Part shown: piece by piece, positions 33,479-42,689 of the stretch
Position numbering within the stretch: the first letter of the stretch is position 1
Layout: each line of letters starts with the position of its first letter
DNA from: Parvularcula sp038749595
GTDB taxonomy: Bacteria > Pseudomonadota > Alphaproteobacteria > Caulobacterales > Parvularculaceae
NCBI GenBank assembly: GCA_038749595.1
Contig: JBCDHW010000008.1
Coordinates: forward strand, 62,001 to 126,000
DNA length: 64,000 nt
Reading direction: 5' to 3'
Made by a program: the position numbers and the translations under genes
Notes under the pieces: model-generated
The model's database searches: none
The model's input: only the letters and a program-made list of their open reading frames with translations
Told to the model about the DNA's origin: nothing

Positions 33479-35068
33479 GTGAGTTCGACAACGTTCAATA
33501 TTCCAAAACCGTCGCGCCAGGATTGGCCGATCTATGCCGTCGCCGCAGCTCTCGTTGCTGCGCTCGCGTACTTATTCCACGCGGGACTCGGCAATCTTTG
33601 GTTCCGCTGGGGTGAGCAGCAGGAGTTGAGCCACTCCTACTTCATCCCCGCCATTACGGCCTGGATGCTCTGGGAGCGTCGCGAGGCGATGCAGAAGAGC
33701 ATGGGCAAGCCGAGTCTGTGGGCCGTCCCGCTTCTGCTGTTCGGCGTCTTCATGGTGTTCGCCCTGAAACAGCTGCACGTCTTCTTGCTCGAACATGTCG
33801 GCATCGTGATCACGGCTTTTGCTGTGCCGCTTCTGTTTGGCGGCTTTTCGCTGCTGCGGATTTGCGCGATCCCGCTCGCCTACCTCGTTTTCATGATCCC
33901 GCCGCCCTACTGGGTGATCACGGTGACGTCCTGGAAATTCCAGACCTGGTCGTCGGTCCTCGGCGTCGAGATGATCCGCTTGTTCGATATCCCCGTGCTT
34001 CTCCAGGGCAATGTTATCGAGCTGTCCAATATCACGTTGCAAGTGGTCGAGGCGTGCTCGGGCTTGCGCTACCTGTTCCCGTTCGTCTCGCTCGCCGCGA
34101 TTGCCGCTTACTTCTATCGCGGTCCTCTGTGGCAGCGGGTGATCGTTGTCTTGTCGGCGATCCCGATTACGATCGTCATGAACAGCTTCAGGATTGCGAT
34201 CACCGGCGTTCTGTCCGAGAATTACGGGGCAGGGCACACGGAAGGGTTCCTGCATTTCTTCGAAGGCTGGGTCGTCTTCATCCTCTGCATCGCGCTTCTG
34301 CTCGGCGTTCTCGTCGCGATGGCGCGTCTCTCAGGCAAGAAAAACGTCCTGCAGGGTTTGGGTTTGCCTGATGTCGACCCCGTGCTGCCGAGCGACCCGC
34401 AAGATCCGCGCGATCCCAAAGATCGCAACCGTCTCGTCAAGATCGTCGGTGGTGCCGCCGGTTTCCTCGCCGTCTCCGGGTTTGCGGTGCACTCGATCGA
34501 AGCGCCGTTGAACATTCCCGATCGCCGAGAGTTCGTCGAGCTGACGCTGGAGTTCCCGGGCTGGAACATCACCGAGCAGCCGCTCGACGTGCAGACCGAG
34601 CGTGTTCTCGCCGCCGACGACTATATCGTGATGGATCTCGTCGACCCCGAGGGTCAGCGCTTTAATCTCTACACGGCGTATCTTGAGCAGCAGCGTAATG
34701 GCAGCTCGTGGCACTCGCCCCAGCAGTGTTTGCCCGGCGGCGGCGCATTCCTCGCTGAGCAGGACATCATCAAGACGCCCGACGGTGACAACCCGTCCTA
34801 CTACTACAACCGTCTGGTGATGAAGAAGGGCGATAACCGCTACCTGGTCTACTATTGGTACCAGCAGCGTGGCCGCCGCATTGCGGATGAGTTCGTGATG
34901 AAGGGCACCCTGATTTACGACGTGCTCACCACTCGCCGTTCCGATGGTGCGATGGTGCGTTTGATGACGCCGATCGGCCCTGAAGAAAAAGTCGAAGCGG
35001 CCGATGAGCGTCTGCGCGGCTTCCAACGGATGGTTGAAGAGCGTTTGGATCCGTACGTACCCGTCTGA
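33479..35068 (+). CDS. xrtD: Exosortase D-type (XrtD) with fused EpsI domain
   Basis: A 529-residue protein. Residues 1-300 are an eight-TM exosortase with the catalytic Cys in VVEACSGLRYLF, Arg in MNSFRIAI and His in the GHTEGFLHFFEGW region. After a linker near 310-330 a second membrane helix precedes an EpsI-type domain (about 340-525) with the marker SSWHSPQQCLPGGG. The exosortase-EpsI fusion is characteristic of XrtD. Exosortases recognise PEP-CTERM-like C-terminal signals and cleave or anchor surface proteins. I chose GTG 33479 because GGAGGAAAGAGG precedes it. No VPLPA/PEP-CTERM target or EPS gene cluster is in the window, so its substrates are elsewhere. Confidence 0.9.
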   Translation: MSSTTFNIPKPSRQDWPIYAVAAALVAALAYLFHAGLGNLWFRWGEQQELSHSYFIPAITAWMLWERREAMQKSMGKPSLWAVPLLLFGVFMVFALKQLHVFLLEHVGIVITAFAVPLLFGGFSLLRICAIPLAYLVFMIPPPYWVITVTSWKFQTWSSVLGVEMIRLFDIPVLLQGNVIELSNITLQVVEACSGLRYLFPFVSLAAIAAYFYRGPLWQRVIVVLSAIPITIVMNSFRIAITGVLSENYGAGHTEGFLHFFEGWVVFILCIALLLGVLVAMARLSGKKNVLQGLGLPDVDPVLPSDPQDPRDPKDRNRLVKIVGGAAGFLAVSGFAVHSIEAPLNIPDRREFVELTLEFPGWNITEQPLDVQTERVLAADDYIVMDLVDPEGQRFNLYTAYLEQQRNGSSWHSPQQCLPGGGAFLAEQDIIKTPDGDNPSYYYNRLVMKKGDNRYLVYYWYQQRGRRIADEFVMKGTLIYDVLTTRRSDGAMVRLMTPIGPEEKVEAADERLRGFQRMVEERLDPYVPV

Positions 35069-35090
35069 TTTTGGGAACATATGAATGAAA

Positions 35091-35120
35091 AAGCCCCGCT
35101 GGCATCCACCAGCGGGGCTT
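35091..35120. terminator. Bidirectional intrinsic terminator
   Basis: A 12-bp stem AAGCCCCGCTGG/CCAGCGGGGCTT with loop CATCCA is flanked by A- and T-runs. It ends both the exosortase gene (plus) and nuoF (minus). Confidence 0.9.
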
Positions 35121-35149
35121 TTTTAAATGGGTGATCGTCCGCTTACTGC

Positions 35150-36454
35150 CTACTCCGCCGCAATATAAGGGACAGCAACGTGGGCGGGACCCTTGCGATA
35201 ATTGGCGATCTTTTCTTCGATTTCGTGACGGAAGTGCTTGATCAAACCCTGCACGGGCCAGGCAGCTGCGTCGCCTAACGCACAGATGGTATGCCCTTCG
35301 ATTTGCATGGAAACCTCCAGCAACCGGTCGATCTCCTCCATCTCCGCATCGCCCTCGGCCATGCGGGTGAGGACGCGCCACATCCATCCGGTACCCTCGC
35401 GACAGGGCGTACACTGACCACAGCTCTCATGCTTGTAGAAGTAGGAGATGCGCGCGATCGCTTTGACCATATCCGTGGACTTATCCATCACGATCACCGC
35501 CGCGGTGCCAAGGCCCGAGCCGTGCTCGCGTAGCGCGTCGAAATCCATCAAAACGTCGTCGCAGATCGGTTTAGGAAGGCAGCGTACGGAGGAGCCGCCA
35601 GGGATGACCGCCTTGAGATTATCCCAGCCGCCACGCACCCCGCCGCAATGCCGCTCGATCAGTGTGCGGAGCGGGATCGACAGCTCTTCCTCGACGTTAC
35701 ATGGCCGGTTGACGTGACCCGAGATGGAAAACACTTTCGTGCCCGCATTGTTCGGTCGCCCAAATTTTGAGAACCAATCGGCACCCCGGCGCAGAATGGT
35801 GGGCACCACAGCGATCGACTCGACGTTATTGACCGTGGTCGGACAACCATAGAGCCCTGCGCCCGCAGGGAAGGGAGGCTTAAGCCGCGGCTGGCCTTTT
35901 TTCCCTTCGAGGCTCTCGAGCAGTGCCGTTTCTTCGCCGCAGATATAGGCGCCGGCACCGTGGTGGACGTAGAGGTCAAAATCCCATCCGTGGACGTTGT
36001 TCTCACCGATCAGCTTCGCAGCGTACGCCTCATCAATCGCCTTTTGGAGCTGCTCGCGCTCATAAATATACTCGCCGCGGATGTAGATGTAGCAGGCATG
36101 CGCCTGCATCGCGAAGGACGCGACCAGACAGCCTTCGATGAGAAGGTGCGGATCGTGCCGCATGATTTCGCGGTCTTTGCATGTTCCGGGTTCGGACTCA
36201 TCGGCGTTGACGACGAGATAATGCGGCCGGTCCTTCACCTCTTTGGGCATGAACGACCACTTTAGACCCGTCGAGAACCCGGCACCGCCGCGGCCACGCA
36301 GGCCCGAAGCTTTGGTCTGTTCGATAATCCAGTCCCGCCCCTGGTCGAGCATCAGCTTGGTAGCGTTCCACGCGCCGCGCTGGCGTGCGCCCTCCAGAAA
36401 CGGGTCCCTCAACCCATAAAGGTTCTGGAAAATCCGGTCTTTATCCTCAAGCAT
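35150..36454 (-). CDS. nuoF: NADH-quinone oxidoreductase subunit F
   Basis: A 434-residue NuoF that binds NADH, FMN and the N3 4Fe-4S cluster. Visible are SGLRGRGGAGFSTGLKW (about 50-66) for NADH/FMN binding, the NADESEPGTCKDRE loop (about 85-98) and the cluster motif SCGQCTPCREGTGW near residue 350. It ends near a bidirectional terminator and is divergent from the GDPD gene at 36602. In transcription order it follows nuoE, but a GDPD gene and alkB on the opposite strand separate the two. It therefore needs its own promoter, in the 36455-36601 interval. Confidence 0.97.
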   Translation of the reverse strand: MLEDKDRIFQNLYGLRDPFLEGARQRGAWNATKLMLDQGRDWIIEQTKASGLRGRGGAGFSTGLKWSFMPKEVKDRPHYLVVNADESEPGTCKDREIMRHDPHLLIEGCLVASFAMQAHACYIYIRGEYIYEREQLQKAIDEAYAAKLIGENNVHGWDFDLYVHHGAGAYICGEETALLESLEGKKGQPRLKPPFPAGAGLYGCPTTVNNVESIAVVPTILRRGADWFSKFGRPNNAGTKVFSISGHVNRPCNVEEELSIPLRTLIERHCGGVRGGWDNLKAVIPGGSSVRCLPKPICDDVLMDFDALREHGSGLGTAAVIVMDKSTDMVKAIARISYFYKHESCGQCTPCREGTGWMWRVLTRMAEGDAEMEEIDRLLEVSMQIEGHTICALGDAAAWPVQGLIKHFRHEIEEKIANYRKGPAHVAVPYIAAE

Positions 36455-36601
36455 CCGCGCGTCTTAGCTGCCCTAACTCAACTCTGAGTGAAAACGTATG
36501 GCAGGCTCCCTGGCGGTGCAAGCACGGCAGGTTGCGCGGTTGACGCGGCGTTGATGCCGCTTATTCCCTTGGCCACAGGTCGAAACGGAGGCGGGGACCC
36601 C

Positions 36602-37531
36602 ATGCGCAACATGATGATCCTGACAATGGTCGCCCTAGCGGCGTGCAGCGGTTCGGATGTCCCCCCTTTGGCGCCAGGCGCGCCAGCTGTCCCCATCGAT
36701 CCGTCAGGCTACGCCACGGCCGGCGCGTTCCTTTCCTGTCTGGAAGGCGACGTTCCTTTGGTCAGCGCCCATCGCGGCGGGCCAGCCCCGGGCTATCCTG
36801 AAAATTCCCTCGAGGCGTTCGCCCGGACGTTGGCGCAAGTCCCGGCGCTGATTGAAACCGATGTTCGTCAGACCAAGGATGGTATCTTGGTGCTGTTCCA
36901 CGATGATGACCTCGACGAAAAGACGAACGGCCAGGGTCCGCTTGCCGAGAAGACGTATACTGAGTTGCAAAAACTGCGTCTCCGGGATCCCCGCGGAATG
37001 TTGACCGACGCCGCCATCCCGACACTGGACGAGGCGCTCCGTATGCTGCGCGGGAAGACCATCGTTCAGCTCGATGTGAAACGCGGCGTGCCTCTCCGCG
37101 CGGTGGTGCGTGCTGTGCAAGACAACGACGCCGAGGCGTATGCTGGGATCATTACCTATACGGATAATGGCGCAGCGATCGTCGCTCGCGCTTCGGACGA
37201 AATGACGATCTTTCCTGGTGCTGAGGATATGGATGACCTCGCCGCGCTGAACCGCGCGGGCGCCGCCAATGAACGTCTGGTGATCTGGACGGGCATCTCG
37301 CGAGGGAGCGTCGACACCCGATTTATCCGTGAACTGGATAACCGCGACATCCCTGCGTCGGGCGGCGCCTTGGGAACCCTCGATGATCGCGCGGCCCGCG
37401 GCGAACGCGGGGTGTACCGCGCTCTTGTCCAGGACGGTATCGACATCATCGCCACAGACCGTCCGGTCGAGGCTGCGAAAGCGCTCGGCATACCAACAAC
37501 CGCGGCGGGTATTGAGGCCTGCACGTTATAA
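36602..37531 (+). CDS. Glycerophosphodiester phosphodiesterase family lipoprotein
   Basis: A 309-residue lipoprotein (lipobox VALAAC, about residues 9-14) with a TIM-barrel GDPD domain. The metal-site motifs SAHRGGPAPGYPENSLEAF (about 57-75) and ETDVRQTKDGILVLFHD (about 86-102) are intact, as is the LDVKRG block. It probably hydrolyses glycerophosphodiesters in the periplasm to give glycerol-3-phosphate. I chose ATG 36602 since a Gly/Ala signal and CGGAGGCGGGG site lie just before it. It stands between nuoF and alkB. Confidence 0.9.
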   Translation: MRNMMILTMVALAACSGSDVPPLAPGAPAVPIDPSGYATAGAFLSCLEGDVPLVSAHRGGPAPGYPENSLEAFARTLAQVPALIETDVRQTKDGILVLFHDDDLDEKTNGQGPLAEKTYTELQKLRLRDPRGMLTDAAIPTLDEALRMLRGKTIVQLDVKRGVPLRAVVRAVQDNDAEAYAGIITYTDNGAAIVARASDEMTIFPGAEDMDDLAALNRAGAANERLVIWTGISRGSVDTRFIRELDNRDIPASGGALGTLDDRAARGERGVYRALVQDGIDIIATDRPVEAAKALGIPTTAAGIEACTL

Positions 37532-37637
37532 TCAAGATTGGACTATAATCATGTTTAGCGCTGTGAATGCCGCATGATCTAGGCGTTCATCCGCGGATGG
37601 ATTACGCTTTATCAGGTAGAGACCTGAGGAGCGCATC

Positions 37638-38807
37638 ATGTCTGCGACCGCTGGACTTAAAAAAACAACTATCACTATCCGGCCCCAACGCCGGTGGCTT
37701 TTCACGGCCGGTATTGGTGTCGCGGGCCTGCCTTTGGCTGCGGCAGCGCTCTTTTTCGCGCTCGACGGCGCCGTTTGGGCAGCGTTGATCCCATTCGTCT
37801 TTTTCTACATCGCAGTGCCGATCCTCGACGCCATGATCGGTGAAGACCACTCCAATCCGTCTGAGGAGGATCTGGAAACGCTGGAGGCGGATCGTTTCTA
37901 CGATTACGTCATGTACGCGATTATCCCGTTCCTTATGCTGAGCTTCTTCGCCGTCATGGCGATGCTGGTTCTTGGCGACCTTCCGGTTTGGGCAAAAGTG
38001 TTCGTCATTTACGCTGGCGGTGTTGGCGGTGGCCAGGCGATTATTCTCGCCCACGAGCTCGGTCACCGGCGCGACAACACCTCCCGAAACCTCGCGAAAG
38101 TGGCTCTGGGGATCGTCGGATACGGACATTTTTGTATCGAGCATAACCGCGGACACCATGTGCGGGTAGCAACGCCGGAAGATTCTTCGTCAGCCCGAAT
38201 GAATGAGACCGTCTATGCCTTTGCCGTTCGCGATATCGCCGGCTCGTTCACGGGCGCTTGGCGGACCGAGGCCAAGCGTCTCAAGAACAAAAAGCTGCCG
38301 CTGTTCAGCCATCACAACGAGATCCTGCAAAGCTATGCAGTCACCGTCATCCTCGCGACGCTCGCGGTGGCCTGGCTGGGTGTAGCGGTCCTTCCGTGGC
38401 TCGTTCTGCATCATGCCCTATCGTTCTTTGCACTGAGCATGGTCAACTATATCGAACACTACGGTCTCAAGCGGCAGAAGCTTCCGAACGGGCGTTATGA
38501 GCCATGCCAGCCGAAGCATTCTTGGAACACCAACCACACGGTCTCGAACATGCTGGAGATCAACCTGCAGCGGCACTCTGACCACCACGCCAACCCGATG
38601 CGTCCCTACCAGTGCTTGCGGAACTTCTCCGAGCTGCCGCGGCTGCCTTCGGGTTATCCAGGATGCATGAGCATGAGTTTGTTTCCACCGCTCTGGTTTG
38701 CAGTGATGAACCCAAAGGTGCGCGCGTGGGCCGAGGGTGATGACAGCAAGTTGAACTGGGGTCCCGAGCCCACGCCTCAGACCGATGGCGCTTTGGCGGC
38801 GTCCTAA
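37638..38807 (+). CDS. alkB: Alkane 1-monooxygenase (AlkB)
   Basis: A 389-residue integral membrane di-iron hydroxylase that oxidises the terminal carbon of medium-chain alkanes. The AlkB hallmarks are all present: HELGHRR (about 139-145), EHNRGHHV (about 167-174), NYIEHYGL (about 273-280) and LQRHSDHHANP (about 310-320). It has about six membrane helices. No rubredoxin, rubredoxin reductase, AlkS regulator or alkane transporter is adjacent, so electron-transfer partners must be encoded elsewhere. The acyl-CoA genes in the window could use the resulting fatty acids. It separates nuoF from nuoE. Confidence 0.96.
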   Translation: MSATAGLKKTTITIRPQRRWLFTAGIGVAGLPLAAAALFFALDGAVWAALIPFVFFYIAVPILDAMIGEDHSNPSEEDLETLEADRFYDYVMYAIIPFLMLSFFAVMAMLVLGDLPVWAKVFVIYAGGVGGGQAIILAHELGHRRDNTSRNLAKVALGIVGYGHFCIEHNRGHHVRVATPEDSSSARMNETVYAFAVRDIAGSFTGAWRTEAKRLKNKKLPLFSHHNEILQSYAVTVILATLAVAWLGVAVLPWLVLHHALSFFALSMVNYIEHYGLKRQKLPNGRYEPCQPKHSWNTNHTVSNMLEINLQRHSDHHANPMRPYQCLRNFSELPRLPSGYPGCMSMSLFPPLWFAVMNPKVRAWAEGDDSKLNWGPEPTPQTDGALAAS

Positions 38808-38816
38808 TCGTTCCGT

Positions 38817-39473
38817 CTACGCAACGTCAGTGTTCGGCAGTTTCGTCAACGGCACAGCCTGCTTACCGCTATAGATGCTTTCGTCCGTGAGCGTTGTGTT
38901 ATCGCCCTCGGGATCAGAGGTGTGACGTCCCTCGTTAAAAACGCCGGGTTCCACATGCTCGCCCTGGTCCATGCGTTTGAGCATCTCCCGGAACATCTCC
39001 GGCGACAGATCTTGGTAATAATAGTCGTTGATCTGCGCCATCGGAGCGTTGCAGCACGCCCCGAGGCACTCAACTTCAAGCCATGACAGATTGCCTGATC
39101 CCGTCACCGCGTTTTGGGGGCCGATGACCTCGCGACACACATCGGCCAGGCTCTCAGCGCCGCGCAGGGCACAGGGCGTGGTACCGCAGAGCTGGACGAA
39201 ATAGGTGCCCACCGGCTTAAGGTTGAACATCGTGTAGAAGGTCGCGACTTCGTAGACCCGGATATAAGGCATGCCGAGTTGCGCCGCGATCACTTCCATC
39301 GCCGCGATCGAGATCCAGCCCTCTTGTTTCTGCGCCCGCCAGAGAAACGGGATCACCGCCGAGGCCTGACGCCCCTCGGGATATTTCTCGAGCTGCGCCT
39401 TGCACCAGGCTTCGTTCGCTTCGTTCCAATCGAAGCTGCGTGGCTGCTCTCGGGCTGGGCGACGGTCCGCCAT
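38817..39473 (-). CDS. nuoE: NADH-quinone oxidoreductase subunit E
   Basis: The 218-residue NuoE carries the N1a 2Fe-2S cluster of complex I. Its thioredoxin-like domain (about 70-160) has the four Cys ligands in CGTTPC and CLGACC. The C-terminal 50 residues (PGVFNEGRHTS and onward) are a family-variable extension. It is the first subunit of the dispersed NADH module on this strand. The upstream side (39474-39700) is divergent with a TonB-dependent receptor, so nuoABCD are not adjacent to it. Confidence 0.97.
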   Translation of the reverse strand: MADRRPAREQPRSFDWNEANEAWCKAQLEKYPEGRQASAVIPFLWRAQKQEGWISIAAMEVIAAQLGMPYIRVYEVATFYTMFNLKPVGTYFVQLCGTTPCALRGAESLADVCREVIGPQNAVTGSGNLSWLEVECLGACCNAPMAQINDYYYQDLSPEMFREMLKRMDQGEHVEPGVFNEGRHTSDPEGDNTTLTDESIYSGKQAVPLTKLPNTDVA

Positions 39474-39700
39474 AGCGTTCGATTTTACTCCAATCGGCCC
39501 CTAAATATTGCGTGCTCGCTGAAACCTGTCCAGGTGCGTCGGGTTGCAGCGCGTCATGGATGTTTGTTCACAGTAAACGGCAAATCGTGCTCATGCTACA
39601 TCTGTCGCACGCTGCGATACTCTGTTACGCGCCGTCACGAGATTCGATAAACGATCCCTGCGGTCATTGCACCGCGGCGGCAGGTTAGGAAAACGCGCAT

Positions 39701-41707
39701 ATGCAATCGCTCAAGGCTGCCTGTCTTCTTTTCTCTGCCATCGTCAGCCTTGGGATTGCTTCCGCGCAGCGCGAGACGGAGGTCTTTGAGCCCGCTTACT
39801 TTGAACGCTTCGCGCCGCAGACTGCGCTTGATATGTTGCGGCAAGTTCCGGGGTTTAGCGTTCGGTCGACCGGCGGTGGTCGCGGCTTGGGCCAAGGCGG
39901 CACCAACGTTTTGATCAATGGCGAGCGGATCACCTCCAAAGACACCAATGTCATCGATATTTTGAGCCAAACGCCCGTGCAGGCCGTGGTCCGGATTGAG
40001 GTGGCTGATGCTGCGAGCCTCGGGGTCACCGGGCTGAATGGCCAAGTCGCCAATGTTGTTCTGGATCGGTCCGAATTCTCCGGAAGCTTTGAATGGGAGC
40101 CAACCTTCCGGCGCGAAGTGCGCCCGCGGCTGACGGCGGGCGCGGTGTCGGTGTCCGGCACCGTCAAAAAGCTCGACTACACACTCGGTATACAGAACGA
40201 GGCGTGGCGCGGTTTTGAACGCGGCCCCGAAACGCGGAGTGCCGCTGACGGCACCATTGTCGATGTCCGCCAGGAAGAGGAGAACACGCGCCTGGAAGCC
40301 GTGACTGTCACAATGGCTCTCAACTACGACATCAGTCCTCGGACGGATTTGTCCGTGACCGGGTCCGCCACCTCTTTCGCGTTTGAAGGCAGGGAGATCT
40401 CGGAGGGCTTTGACGATACCCGCGTGTCGATTTCGGGGGAAGACGAGTGGAACGCCGACCTCTCCGCTGAATTGGCGCACAAATGGGGTCCAGGAACACT
40501 GCGGCTGATCGGTTATCACCGGTTCGAGCGGAGCCCGACGATCAACAAGAACATTACAACGTTTACGGACGAGCCGACGGAGACTGCAATTTTCGATCAG
40601 CTGGCGGATGAAAGTGAGAGCATTTTCCGGTCAGAATATGCGTGGCCAACCGACGGCGGGGGAAGTTGGGAGGTCGCCGCAGAATCGGCCTTTAACCTCC
40701 TTGATGTTGAATCCTTTGTTCTTTTCGATGATGGGACAAACGCGATCACCGATATTATTCCAGCAACGCGCGTTGACGAGCTGCGCAACCAAGCGTCGCT
40801 GACCCGCGGTTTCTCTCTCGGAGAGAGGCTGTCGATCCAAGCATCGCTCGCCGGTGAGTGGTCACGGATTACCGTGGAGAGCGACAGTGCAAGCCGTGAA
40901 GAAACGTTTCTTCGCCCAAAAGGCCTTGTTTCGCTATCTTATCCGTGGACGGACACTTTAGACATTCGCGGCCGCCTGGAGCGCTCCGTAGGCCAATTGT
41001 CGTTTTTCCAATTCATCAACTCAGTCGACTTGACCGAAGATCGCGGCTTTTCGGGGAATACAAACCTTGTGCCTCAGCAGGCCTGGATTGGTGAGGTTGA
41101 GCTTGAGAAACGTTTTGGTACGGATGAAAAGATTATTCTTCGGGCGATTGGTCGGCAAATCGAGGACCGTGTCGACCGTATCCTGATCAATGGCCAAGAT
41201 GCGGTGGGCAATGTCGACGAAGCAAGCTCGCTGACCTTGCAAACAGAGGGTACGCTGTTGCTGGACCGTTGGTCTGTCGAGGGTGGACGGGTCGATTACA
41301 TCTACTCGCACTTTAGCTCTCGAATTGAAGATCAGATCACGGGGCGCCAACGCGGCTTCAACGACGCCACGGATTGGTTTTACGAAGTCTCTTTCCGTCA
41401 CGATGTTCCGGCGACACCGTTTGCGTGGGGACTTGAAGTGACAGCGGAGGACGATTTCAGCATCGTGCGTTTCAACGAACGGATCCGGGTTTCGGAGAGT
41501 ACGCCGGCCTATTCCGCCTTCTTCGAACACAAGGACCTGTTCGGCCTCAATCTCAGGATCTCGGGGCGGAACTTGGCAAATCGCGATTACGATCTCGACC
41601 GCGTTCGCTTCGCGGGTTTGCTCACGGAGTCGCCGATTGACGTTATCGAGAGCCGCTCACGGATCGATAACCGGCGCCTCCAGATCACGCTCTCTGGCAC
41701 ATTTTGA
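39701..41707 (+). CDS. TonB-dependent outer-membrane receptor
   Basis: A 668-residue protein with signal peptide (about 1-22, ending ASA). The plug domain (about 35-125) includes ALDMLRQVPGFSVRS and TNVLINGERITSK. The rest is a beta-barrel with alternating strands (for example LTAGAVSVSGTVKKLDYTL) ending RRLQITLSGTF, with the terminal Phe used for barrel insertion. The extended TonB box is not obvious. It likely imports a siderophore, oligosaccharide or lipid, but ligand identity cannot be inferred. It may be co-transcribed with ubiA, which starts 30 bases downstream. Confidence 0.87.
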   Translation: MQSLKAACLLFSAIVSLGIASAQRETEVFEPAYFERFAPQTALDMLRQVPGFSVRSTGGGRGLGQGGTNVLINGERITSKDTNVIDILSQTPVQAVVRIEVADAASLGVTGLNGQVANVVLDRSEFSGSFEWEPTFRREVRPRLTAGAVSVSGTVKKLDYTLGIQNEAWRGFERGPETRSAADGTIVDVRQEEENTRLEAVTVTMALNYDISPRTDLSVTGSATSFAFEGREISEGFDDTRVSISGEDEWNADLSAELAHKWGPGTLRLIGYHRFERSPTINKNITTFTDEPTETAIFDQLADESESIFRSEYAWPTDGGGSWEVAAESAFNLLDVESFVLFDDGTNAITDIIPATRVDELRNQASLTRGFSLGERLSIQASLAGEWSRITVESDSASREETFLRPKGLVSLSYPWTDTLDIRGRLERSVGQLSFFQFINSVDLTEDRGFSGNTNLVPQQAWIGEVELEKRFGTDEKIILRAIGRQIEDRVDRILINGQDAVGNVDEASSLTLQTEGTLLLDRWSVEGGRVDYIYSHFSSRIEDQITGRQRGFNDATDWFYEVSFRHDVPATPFAWGLEVTAEDDFSIVRFNERIRVSESTPAYSAFFEHKDLFGLNLRISGRNLANRDYDLDRVRFAGLLTESPIDVIESRSRIDNRRLQITLSGTF

Positions 41708-41737
41708 TCGGCTGCGCGCTGCGCTAGAGGCGTTGGG

Positions 41738-42646
41738 ATGAGTACGACGTTTGAAAAGACCCTCGACGCGGGGGACGGGCTTGTCGACCAGGCGCCCGGC
41801 TGGCTTCGGCCCTATCTGAGCCTCATGCGGGTTGATCGCCCCTTCGGCGTTTGGCTGCTCTTCATTCCATGCCTCTGGGGCCTGATCGCCGCGCGGCCGG
41901 AGACGATGACCGCCGACCGCTTCTGGTGGCTGGTGATGCTGTTCGCGATCGGCAGTTTCGTCATGCGCTCTGCGGGTTGTGTCTACAATGACCTGGTCGA
42001 TCGCGAGCTTGACCGTTCCGTCGCGCGCACCCGCAACCGTCCGCTTGCAAGCGGCGTGGTCAGCCCCGCGGCGGGGAAAGCCTTGATCGTGGGGTTATCC
42101 CTCATTGGTTTCGTCGTGCTGCTGCAATTGGGCCTGCCCGCAATCCTGATCGGCTTAGGCTCCCTCGCGATGGTCGCCAGCTACCCGTTCGCCAAACGGA
42201 TCACCTGGTGGCCCCAGGTCTGGCTTGGCCTGACGTTTAATTGGGGCATCCTGGTCGGCGCTGCGACAGCATCAGGCGGCCTGTCCGTGCCGATCGGCTT
42301 GATCTACCTGGCGGCCGTGTTTTGGACCCTCGGCTACGACACGATCTACGCGCTCCAAGACGTGGAGGATGACGCGCTGGTTGGGATCAAGTCGTCGGCC
42401 CGGCGGCTCGGCGCGAATGTCCGCCTTGGGGTTGGCATTTTTTACGTGGCGACGATCGGTTTGCTCGCCGCGGCGATGTTGCTGGGCGGCGCGGGGCTTT
42501 GGACACTGCTCTTGGTCCCCGCGGCGATGCACTTCGCGGCGCAAGTTGTCGCCTTGGACCCGGCGTCCGCGCCGCGTAACCTCGCGCTGATCAAATCGAA
42601 TATCTGGCCAGGACTGACCATCGCCCTCGCTCTTTTTGCGCTTTAG
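41738..42646 (+). CDS. ubiA: 4-hydroxybenzoate polyprenyltransferase
   Basis: UbiA joins 4-hydroxybenzoate to a polyprenyl chain in ubiquinone synthesis, in the inner membrane. At 302 residues it has about eight membrane helices. The first Asp-rich motif is NDLVDRELDRSVARTRNRPL (about residues 86-105) and the second is near DVEDDALVGIKSSARRLG. It ends 43 bases before msrB and lies just after the TonB receptor gene. Ubiquinone fits with the complex I genes nearby. Confidence 0.94.
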   Translation: MSTTFEKTLDAGDGLVDQAPGWLRPYLSLMRVDRPFGVWLLFIPCLWGLIAARPETMTADRFWWLVMLFAIGSFVMRSAGCVYNDLVDRELDRSVARTRNRPLASGVVSPAAGKALIVGLSLIGFVVLLQLGLPAILIGLGSLAMVASYPFAKRITWWPQVWLGLTFNWGILVGAATASGGLSVPIGLIYLAAVFWTLGYDTIYALQDVEDDALVGIKSSARRLGANVRLGVGIFYVATIGLLAAAMLLGGAGLWTLLLVPAAMHFAAQVVALDPASAPRNLALIKSNIWPGLTIALALFAL

Positions 42647-42689
42647 CAACCGGGTAGGCGTGTGGTCGCACTGTAGTCGGGAGTCACAA

